A stretch of DNA of 12,698 nucleotides from Acidaminococcus fermentans_A (GTDB lineage Bacteria; Bacillota; Negativicutes; Acidaminococcales; Acidaminococcaceae), in the NCBI RefSeq assembly GCF_052216985.1, contig NZ_JBQOUY010000041.1, positions 1-12,698 on the forward strand, written 5' to 3'. The position numbers and the translations under genes were made by a program. Within the stretch, counting starts at the first letter, position 1. The number at the start of each line of letters is the position of its first letter. The notes beneath the pieces were generated by a model. The model did not search any database. It was not told where the DNA came from and was given only the letters and a program-made list of their open reading frames with translations. Shown piece by piece: positions 7,125-12,698 of the stretch.

Positions 7125-7936
7125 AATCATACAAGGACTATATGCTGTATTATAAATTACCTCATACTTGGTGCGCAGGCTGCAGCCACGGGATCGTGCT
7201 CCAGTCCATCGCGGCAACTTTGGCCGATCTGGGCTGGGATAAGCATGATATCGCCCTGGTCAGCGGCATCGGCTGCTTCGGCCGGGTAGATGACTATCTG
7301 GATATCAACTGCATGCACGTGACCCACGGCCGTGCTCTGGCAGCAGCTACCGGGGTGGCTTTGGGGAATCCCGATCTGCATGTGCTGTGTACTATGGGCG
7401 ATGGGGATGGAGCCACCATCGGCGGGAACCATCTGATCCATGCTGCCCGTCGGAACATCAATGTGACGGCCATCATTTCCAACAACTACAACTATGGGCA
7501 GACTGGGGGCCAGTATTCCAGCACCACGCCGACCCACAGCATTACCCAGACTTCTCCTTATGGCCATATCGAGGAAAACTTCGATGTGTGCAAACTGGCC
7601 ATTGCCGCCGGCGCATCCTACGTGGGGAGAGCAACGCCCTACAACCCGGTGCTGATGCGGAAACTGATGAAAGAAGCCATGCAGGTAAAGGGCTTTGCTC
7701 TGGTAGAAGTCATGAGTGCCTGCCCCACCCATTACGGGAAATTCAACAAACTGGGAGAAGCTTCCCGGATGATGAAACTGATGAATGAGCAGAGTGTAAC
7801 CGTAGAGCAGGCCGCCAAGATGAGCGAAGAAGAACTGCAAGGCAAGCTTGTGGTAGGGTGCCTGAAGAATGCACCTCGGGATGATTATTATACGGATTAC
7901 AAAAAGATCATCGACGCGCACAGAATCGAGGGATAA
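7121..7936 (+). CDS. korB: 2-oxoacid:ferredoxin oxidoreductase beta subunit (thiamine diphosphate-binding)
   Basis: This 271-residue beta subunit binds thiamine diphosphate and a [4Fe-4S] cluster. The cluster ligands appear as C18 and C21 (WCAGC), C52 (GIGC) and C201 (ACPTHYG). The thiamine/Mg motif runs from GDGDGATIGGNH (93-104) to NNYNYGQTGGQYS (121-133). The usual family forms are GDGDAxAIGGNH and NNxIYGMTGGQ, so the alanine-to-glycine and methionine-to-glutamine differences are mild variants near the cofactor. The motif VTHGRALAAATG at 67-78 is typical. It overlaps korA by 4 bp behind GAGGAG (7107-7112). Confidence 0.94.
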   Translation: MKSYKDYMLYYKLPHTWCAGCSHGIVLQSIAATLADLGWDKHDIALVSGIGCFGRVDDYLDINCMHVTHGRALAAATGVALGNPDLHVLCTMGDGDGATIGGNHLIHAARRNINVTAIISNNYNYGQTGGQYSSTTPTHSITQTSPYGHIEENFDVCKLAIAAGASYVGRATPYNPVLMRKLMKEAMQVKGFALVEVMSACPTHYGKFNKLGEASRMMKLMNEQSVTVEQAAKMSEEELQGKLVVGCLKNAPRDDYYTDYKKIIDAHRIEG

Positions 7937-7938
7937 GC

Positions 7939-8469
7939 ATGAGAAAAGGAATCGTTTTAGCAGGTGTTGGCGGCCAGGGCGTTGTTTCTGCCGGCGAAAT
8001 CTTAGGGATCGCCGCATCCCTGTATGAAGACAATATGAATGCCGTGATGACGGCGGCTTACGGTTCAGAAGCCCGGGGTACCTTTACCAAAGCTGATGTC
8101 ATCCTGAGTGATACGCTGATCGGGTACCCCAATGTGGAAGAACCGGACATCATCCTGTGTCTGGCCCAGGTGGCATACGACCGGTATGTAGATAAATTCA
8201 AGGAAGATACACTGATCTTCTATGATACGGATGAAGTAAAACCCAAAGAGGGCGCCAAGGGGAAACATCTGGGTTATCCTTTCCGGAGCACCGCTGTAAA
8301 TCTGGGCAGCCTGCAGAGTGAAAATGCCGTGGCAGTCGGCGCCATCATCAAGCAAACGGGGATCCTGAAAGCAGAAGGTGTCCGGAAAGCGTTTGCGGAT
8401 CGGTTTGCTGGGAAAGAAAAGGTCATCCAAAGCAATCAAAAGGGCTTTGACAAGGGGATGGAATTGTAA
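7939..8469 (+). CDS. korC: 2-oxoacid:ferredoxin oxidoreductase gamma subunit
   Basis: Gamma subunit of the same complex, 176 residues, the normal length. The glycine-rich GVGGQG motif spans 9-14 near the CoA-binding site. YGSEARG at 41-47 corresponds to the family's YGxExRGG, here followed by TFTKADVILSD. It starts 2 bp after korB with GAGGGA at 7928-7933, so all four subunits are coupled and should be made in equal amounts. Without this subunit the enzyme would not be expected to be CoA-dependent. Confidence 0.92.
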   Translation: MRKGIVLAGVGGQGVVSAGEILGIAASLYEDNMNAVMTAAYGSEARGTFTKADVILSDTLIGYPNVEEPDIILCLAQVAYDRYVDKFKEDTLIFYDTDEVKPKEGAKGKHLGYPFRSTAVNLGSLQSENAVAVGAIIKQTGILKAEGVRKAFADRFAGKEKVIQSNQKGFDKGMEL

Positions 8470-8527
8470 AATCCGGGAGAACCGCTGATTTTGCTTTGAA
8501 CCCTTTAATGGGTAAGGAGAACAACGG

Positions 8528-10216
8528 ATGGATGAACAAAAAATGTTTTACAAGAATAACCGTAGTGGTATTCTCGTAAATGGTGCTGTACGAAGCGGAA
8601 ATCGAGCTCTGTTTTACAGTATGGGCCTAGAAGATGAGGAACTGAAGAAACCTATTATCGGGATTGCTGATTCTTTCAGTGAGATGGTTCCAGGTCATCT
8701 CCACTTGCGGGAATTAGCACAGGATGTCCATGATGGAATTTTGGAAGCAGGTGGTATACCTCGAGAATTCGGGACTATTGCCGTGTGTGATGGGCTTTGT
8801 CAAGGACATGGTGGGATGCGGTTTTCTCTGCCCAGCCGTGAAATTATCGCAGACTCTGTGGAAGCAGTGGTATCGGCGCATCAATTGGATGGCGTTGTAC
8901 TGATTGCTTCCTGTGATAAAATCGTACCGGGTATGATTATGGCTGCAGCTAGGCTAAAAATTCCGGCAATCGTTGTTACCGGCGGTCCGATGCTTTCTGG
9001 AAAATATAAAGACGAACAGAATCTTTGCCTTTCCAATTTGCGGGAATATGTTGGCAAATATCAGCTGGGGCAGATTTCTTATGAGGAATTGAAGCAACTG
9101 GAATTGGCGACATTACCTACTGTAGGTTCCTGCAACATGCTGGGGACTGCCAATACGATGAGTTGCCTGGCAGAAGTCCTAGGCCTTTCCTTGCCCTATA
9201 TGGGAACGGCACCGGCAGTCTCTTCTGAAAAAAAGAGACTGGCAAGAGCCAGTGGGAAACGGATTGTGGCCATGGTGAGGGAAGGACTAACCACCCAAAA
9301 AATTCTTACCCAAAAGGCACTATTGAATGGCGTCAAAGCAACTATGGCTTTGGGAGCTTCAACCAACTCTGTTCTTCATCTTATGGCTTTTGCCCATGAA
9401 GCAGAAGTGGATTTGCAGTTGGAAGATTTTGATAGAATCAGCCGGGAGGTTCCTTATTTGTGCAACTTGCGTCCTTCAGGGACTTTTGCCGTTGAAGCTC
9501 TCCATACCAGCGGAGGCATACCTGCTGTCCTTAAGGCGATTGAGGATAAACTGGATACGGATCAATTGACCGTAACGGGAAAAACGCTTGGAGAACTTCT
9601 TGAGCATCAGCCTGTGGTAGAGAATGAGGTAATCTATTCCCGGAGCAAGCCTAAGAGCCGAGAAGGCGGTATTGCCATCCTGAAGGGAAATCTTGCCCCG
9701 GACGGAGCGGTAGTCAAAGTGAGCGGTGTCAAACCTTCCATGTATGTGTTTACGGGAAAAGCTCGGGTGTTCAACAGTATGGAGGATTCCATCAATGCAC
9801 TGTCCGCTGGAAAAATCCATGCAGGAGAAGTCATTGTCTTGAAATATGAAGGTCCCAAAGGAGGGCCAGGGATGCGGGAGATGTTCATGGTAACGGCTCT
9901 TCTTGTGGGACGGGGGATGGATGAGAGTACGGCTCTGATTACAGACGGACGGTTTTCTGGTTCTACCCGTGGACCTTGTATCGGACATATTTCTCCGGAG
10001 GCGGCAGCGGGCGGCCCCATTGGTTTGATTCAGGATGGTGATGTAATCCACATCGACATCCCCAACCGAAGCCTCACGGTGGATATTTCTGATGAGGAAC
10101 TGGCAGAACGGAAGAAATATTTCAAACCGGTGGAAAAAGAAACATCACCTCTGTTAAAAAAGTATGCGGCTTTGGTCTCTTCTGCTGATAAAGGTGCTGT
10201 TCTTCAAGTCAAGTAA
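8528..10216 (+). CDS. ilvD: IlvD/Edd-family dehydratase (dihydroxy-acid dehydratase-like)
   Basis: This 562-residue iron-sulfur dehydratase would convert a 2,3-dihydroxy (or polyhydroxy) acid to a 2-oxoacid. Landmarks are VPGHLHLREL (54-63), CDG (87-89), SLPSREIIADSVE (100-112), SCDK (128-131, cluster Cys129 and metal-binding D130/K131), GSC (200-202, cluster Cys202), GASTNSVLHL, YEGPKGGPGMREM, TDGRFSGSTRGPCIGH and the C-terminal SSADKGAV. Most of the chain resembles archaeal-type dihydroxy-acid dehydratases. The cluster region reads GSCNMLGTANTM, closer to the CNxMGTASTM of sugar-acid dehydratases than to GSCxGMxTANTM. No other branched-chain amino acid genes are present, so a catabolic substrate is likely. 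The start is behind AAGGAG (8514-8519), 58 bp after korC. It is the last gene before the terminator. Confidence 0.87.
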   Translation: MDEQKMFYKNNRSGILVNGAVRSGNRALFYSMGLEDEELKKPIIGIADSFSEMVPGHLHLRELAQDVHDGILEAGGIPREFGTIAVCDGLCQGHGGMRFSLPSREIIADSVEAVVSAHQLDGVVLIASCDKIVPGMIMAAARLKIPAIVVTGGPMLSGKYKDEQNLCLSNLREYVGKYQLGQISYEELKQLELATLPTVGSCNMLGTANTMSCLAEVLGLSLPYMGTAPAVSSEKKRLARASGKRIVAMVREGLTTQKILTQKALLNGVKATMALGASTNSVLHLMAFAHEAEVDLQLEDFDRISREVPYLCNLRPSGTFAVEALHTSGGIPAVLKAIEDKLDTDQLTVTGKTLGELLEHQPVVENEVIYSRSKPKSREGGIAILKGNLAPDGAVVKVSGVKPSMYVFTGKARVFNSMEDSINALSAGKIHAGEVIVLKYEGPKGGPGMREMFMVTALLVGRGMDESTALITDGRFSGSTRGPCIGHISPEAAAGGPIGLIQDGDVIHIDIPNRSLTVDISDEELAERKKYFKPVEKETSPLLKKYAALVSSADKGAVLQVK

Positions 10217-10248
10217 AACGATTATATCGTGAGTGATGCCCCTCTATT

Positions 10249-10296
10249 GATAACACTGGATGCCCTGGCAAGAGGGTATCCAGTGTTATCTTTTCT
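10249..10296 (+). terminator. Strong intrinsic terminator ending the main operon
   Basis: A 13-bp perfect stem (10249-10261 with 10278-10290) continues through one G-T pair into CCCT (10263-10266) and AGGG (10273-10276), closing a 6-nt loop, and is followed directly by TTTTCT. It lies 33 bp after the dehydratase stop and separates the GntR-to-dehydratase operon from the SDR and CoA-transferase genes. Confidence 0.9.
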
Positions 10297-10341
10297 AAAT
10301 ATGTTTACCATGATTTATAAAAAAATAAGGAGAATTTTGTT

Positions 10342-11121
10342 ATGGAATTGAAGCTAAAGGATAAAGTTGTAGTCATAACAGGAGGCGGCAGTGGAATTGG
10401 AAAAGCTACAGCCTTAGAATTTTTAAGAGAAGGGTGTAAGGTTGCTGTTTGTGGACGAACACCTTCTAAACTTAAAAATACGAAAAAAGAATTTCTACAA
10501 TATGGATATAATCTTATGGTCTCTTCGGTAGATGTGACTGATTATAATGCTTTATCATCATTTGCTGATGCAGTTGAAGATAAATTTGGCCAGATTGATA
10601 TTTGGGTTAACAATGCCGGAAGTAATAAGATTAAAAGCTTGATTGAGTATGATGTAAACGAGTTTCGTGCTATGACTGATGAAATTTTTGTTTCTGTTTT
10701 CTCAGGTTGTAAAATAGCGGCAGAGCATATGAAAAAGAAGCATTCAGGTGTGATTCTCAATGCATCTTCTTATTCGGCAATAATTCCAAATGCAGGAAGA
10801 GGACCATATAGTGCTTGTAAAGCAGGGGTATCTTCTTTAACCCGATCTTTCGCAGCAGAATTAGCAGCGGATCATATTAGGGTACTTGCATACGTTCCAG
10901 GAATGATCGCTACTGAAATTTCAAGAAATAATATTGAAAAAAATGGGGAACGATTAATGAAGAGCATTCCAATGAAACGTTTTGGTGCTCCAGAAGATTT
11001 ATCAAAAGTAATAGTTTTTTTGGCCTCTGATTGCGCTTCTTATATGAATGGTGTCAATGTAGAAGTTTCTGGTGCAAAGTTTTGTGTTCAAAATCCACTC
11101 TATGCTTATGGAGAAGGATAA
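10342..11121 (+). CDS. Short-chain dehydrogenase/reductase (SDR), classical type
   Basis: This 259-residue NAD(P)-dependent oxidoreductase presumably oxidises or reduces a hydroxy/oxo group of a pathway intermediate. TGGGSGIG (13-20) binds the cofactor; CGRT with R39 after the second strand suggests NADP preference; DVTD begins at 64 and NNAG spans 90-93. The catalytic residues S143, Y156 and K160 (YSACK) are present. The fourth tetrad residue, normally Asn 28 residues before the Ser, is I115 here. The start ATG 10342 follows AAGGAG (10327-10332). It stands behind a strong terminator, so it should have its own promoter; only a weak TATAAA (10316-10321) is visible. It is AT-rich, unlike the CoA-transferase gene that follows. 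Substrate unknown. Confidence 0.88.
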   Translation: MELKLKDKVVVITGGGSGIGKATALEFLREGCKVAVCGRTPSKLKNTKKEFLQYGYNLMVSSVDVTDYNALSSFADAVEDKFGQIDIWVNNAGSNKIKSLIEYDVNEFRAMTDEIFVSVFSGCKIAAEHMKKKHSGVILNASSYSAIIPNAGRGPYSACKAGVSSLTRSFAAELAADHIRVLAYVPGMIATEISRNNIEKNGERLMKSIPMKRFGAPEDLSKVIVFLASDCASYMNGVNVEVSGAKFCVQNPLYAYGEG

Positions 11122-11144
11122 AAATTAATTTCTTTTCATATGGC

Positions 11145-11173
11145 TTGAGTGGATCATTAAAAGGGCTTATTCA
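11145..11173 (+). promoter_or_regulatory. Weak candidate promoter for the CoA-transferase gene
   Basis: TTGAGT (11145-11150) and TATTCA (11168-11173) are separated by 17 bp in the 93-bp gap between the SDR and CoA-transferase genes. The match to consensus is modest. A degenerate version of the GntR operator (14 of 22 positions) follows at 11179-11200, just before the AAGGAG ribosome binding site. Confidence 0.25.
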
Positions 11174-11214
11174 GTAATATCTGATGGAGCAAATACTATT
11201 AAGGAGTGTTGATT

Positions 11215-12534
11215 ATGCTGGAAAAATATCGGAATAAAATTAAATCCCCGGCAGAAGCGGCTAAGGTTGTGAAAAATGGGGACTGGGTGGATTTTGGCTT
11301 TGGCAACGGTTTCCCGGAACTGTTCGATGAAGCTCTGGCTGCCCGCCGGGACGAACTCCAGGATGTGAAGATCCGGGGTGGGCTGGTCTACCGGCCGATC
11401 ATCCATACCATTGACTGTGATCCGGACAGGAAGCATTTTCAGTATTACAGCTGGCATTTGGGTGGATACGAACGGAAAATGTTCACAGCTGGACGGCTCC
11501 AGTTCGTTCCCATGCTACTGCGCCTGTTGCCGGAAATGTATCGGGATTATCTCCGGGTGGATGTGGCGGTAGTTCCCGTATCTAAACCGGATGCCCAAGG
11601 ATATTGCGGACTGGGCCTGGCCAATTTTTGCTGGAAGACCATTATGGAAAAAGCCCATACCGTCATTTTTGAAATCAATGAAAACATGCCCTGTCTGCAG
11701 GGGATGGATGGATCCCATCGGGTTTCTTTGGATGAAGCGGATATCATCATGGAAGGTCCGCATGGGCCTTTGTGCGCTTCCAGCTATCGGACTCCCTCGG
11801 AGGCGGATCTGCAAATTGCCCGAAATGTAGTGGCCGAGATTCCCAATGGGGCAACCTTATCTCTGGGGGTAGGGACCATTCCTTTTACCATTGCCCAGAT
11901 GCTGGCCCAGTCGGATCGGGAAGACTTAGGGTGCCATACAGGGACCATCAGTGATGCTTTCCTGGCTCTGTACAAGGCAGGAAAACTGACCAATGCGAAA
12001 AAAGAAGTGAAAACGGGTTTAAATACCTGGAATCTGGCCAGTGGTTCTCAGGAACTGTATGACTGGCTCCAGGATAATCCACAGTTGTTCTATCCGGCTG
12101 ACCTGGATTATGTGCACAATCCCAGGGTCATTGAAAAAATCACCAACTATATCAGCATCAATGGCGGGGTACAGCTGGATCTGATGGGACAAGAAAATGC
12201 AGAATCCGTCGGGACGCGGCAGCTTTCCGGCGTAGGAGGTCAGCTGGATTTCCTGGAAGGTGCATTCCTGTCCCGGGGCGGCGCCGGATACATCTGCATC
12301 GAGTCCTCCCGGGTAGACAAGAAGGGTATACGTCATTCCAATATCGTCCCTGCCATTGCTGCCGGTAGCGCCATTTCCGGGCCCCGTGCCCTGATCCAGA
12401 ACGTGGCCACGGAATACGGGGTGGCTCATCTGACAGGGCTGTCTTTGAAGGAACGGGCCCAAGCCATGATTGCCGTGGCACATCCGGACTTCCGGGCTGA
12501 ACTGCAGGAATATGCAGCCAAGACGTTCGGCTGA
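11215..12534 (+). CDS. Acetyl-CoA hydrolase/transferase family CoA-transferase, atypical active site
   Basis: This 439-residue enzyme resembles butyryl-CoA:acetate and 4-hydroxybutyrate CoA-transferases along its whole length. Landmarks are VPVSKPDAQGYCGLG (121-135), FEINENMP (152-159), LGVGTIP (217-223), DLMGQENAESVG (322-333), SGVGGQLDF (338-346), TEYGVAHL and AHPDFR near the C-terminus. It would move CoA from an acyl-CoA, such as the Kor product, to acetate or another acid. The catalytic Glu of Cat1/AbfT-type enzymes sits in an LGIHTEMxSDG-like motif. Here that segment reads LGCHTGTISDAF, with G243 at the Glu position. The start is ATG 11215 with AAGGAG (11201-11206) 8 bp upstream; an upstream GTG at 11206 overlaps that site. 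Codon use is GC-rich, like korABC. The right IS begins 41 bp after the stop. Confidence 0.85.
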   Translation: MLEKYRNKIKSPAEAAKVVKNGDWVDFGFGNGFPELFDEALAARRDELQDVKIRGGLVYRPIIHTIDCDPDRKHFQYYSWHLGGYERKMFTAGRLQFVPMLLRLLPEMYRDYLRVDVAVVPVSKPDAQGYCGLGLANFCWKTIMEKAHTVIFEINENMPCLQGMDGSHRVSLDEADIIMEGPHGPLCASSYRTPSEADLQIARNVVAEIPNGATLSLGVGTIPFTIAQMLAQSDREDLGCHTGTISDAFLALYKAGKLTNAKKEVKTGLNTWNLASGSQELYDWLQDNPQLFYPADLDYVHNPRVIEKITNYISINGGVQLDLMGQENAESVGTRQLSGVGGQLDFLEGAFLSRGGAGYICIESSRVDKKGIRHSNIVPAIAAGSAISGPRALIQNVATEYGVAHLTGLSLKERAQAMIAVAHPDFRAELQEYAAKTFG

Positions 12535-12575
12535 GGGCAGCGGGGAATAAAAACGAGGCTTCATAAAAGACAAAA

Positions 12576-12698
12576 GGTTCTATAATAAATGTTGGGGTCT
12601 TGTGGACACTCCTGTTCACAAGACCCCTTGTCTTACGATAAAATAAAGACATATCTAAGCTACATTTCACCTCAACCACCACGAAGAACTGAAAGGAG
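12576..12698 (+). mobile_element. 5' end of an insertion sequence (right copy), transposase reading out of the window
   Basis: This is the inverted copy of 1-122, identical over 122 bp, plus one further base. It runs from GGTTCTATAATAAATG at 12576 to CTGAAAGGAG at the window end, which is a good ribosome binding site for a transposase whose start codon must lie immediately outside. With the left copy it brackets the whole locus. The family is uncertain (ISL3-like terminus). Confidence 0.72.
12594..12627. terminator. Stem-loop inside the right IS end
   Basis: This is the same hairpin as in the left copy, with arms at 12594-12604 and 12617-12627. No other terminator follows the CoA-transferase gene in the 41 bp before the IS, so this hairpin may also attenuate transcription leaving the CoA-transferase gene. 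That role is inferred. Confidence 0.45.

Noticed and set aside
5886..7217. 443-codon minus-strand open frame opposite korA
   Set aside because: It is antisense to a clear Kor alpha subunit in GC-rich sequence, is rich in His, Arg and Ser as shadow frames are, and has no recognisable motif.
7157..8017. 286-codon minus-strand open frame opposite korB
   Set aside because: It is a shadow of korB, whose cysteine and thiamine motifs are complete on the plus strand.
8497..8513. Short ACCC/GGGT inverted repeat before the dehydratase gene
   Set aside because: A 4-bp stem with no T-tract is too weak to be a terminator or a regulatory structure.
12158..12682. 174-codon minus-strand frame at the right end with the same N-terminal residues as the left-end frame
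   Set aside because: The shared start comes from the inverted IS end. The rest is antisense to the CoA-transferase gene and has no protein-like features.

Overview
The window looks like a self-contained catabolic island from an anaerobic Firmicute. A gut Negativicute is my best guess, but the sequence does not prove it. The reasons are strong GGAGG-type ribosome binding sites, a lipoprotein-type TctC solute receptor, a ferredoxin-dependent 2-oxoacid oxidoreductase in place of a dehydrogenase complex, and an acyl-CoA:acetate-type CoA-transferase. No tRNA, rRNA, CRISPR array or phage gene was seen.

Layout. Positions 1-122 and 12576-12697 are the same 122-bp sequence in opposite orientation. 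They look like the 5' end of one insertion sequence, possibly ISL3-like, present as two copies whose transposase genes would start just outside each window edge and point outward. The left copy has cut a LysR-type regulator gene, leaving only its C-terminal part (123-420). Positions 421-955 hold no convincing gene. They end in a regulatory region with a sigma-70-like promoter (746-773) and two copies of a 22-bp palindromic operator (798-819 and 905-926).

A long co-oriented operon follows, from 956 to a strong intrinsic terminator at 10249-10296. It encodes a GntR/FCD regulator, a D-2-hydroxyacid dehydrogenase, a complete tripartite tricarboxylate transporter (TctC, TctB, TctA), a four-subunit 2-oxoacid:ferredoxin oxidoreductase (delta, alpha, beta, gamma) and an IlvD/Edd-family dehydratase. 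After the terminator come a short-chain dehydrogenase (10342-11121) and a CoA-transferase of the acetyl-CoA hydrolase/transferase family (11215-12534). The right IS copy starts 41 bp beyond the last stop codon.

How the genes may work together (inference). The TTT transporter imports a hydroxy- or polyhydroxy-carboxylate. The D-2-hydroxyacid dehydrogenase and the IlvD/Edd dehydratase are two routes that both end in a 2-oxoacid, by oxidation or by dehydration of a 2,3-dihydroxyacid. The Kor complex decarboxylates the 2-oxoacid to an acyl-CoA and reduces ferredoxin, and the CoA-transferase releases the acid while conserving the thioester. The SDR would act on a hydroxy or oxo group of an intermediate. 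The GntR protein probably senses the substrate and represses its own operon. The substrate cannot be read from the sequence.

Notable oddities are a CoA-transferase with Gly where the family's catalytic Glu is expected, an SDR lacking the usual catalytic Asn, an IlvD-type enzyme with a mixed iron-sulfur signature, a patchwork of AT-rich and GC-rich genes, and bracketing by inverted IS ends.
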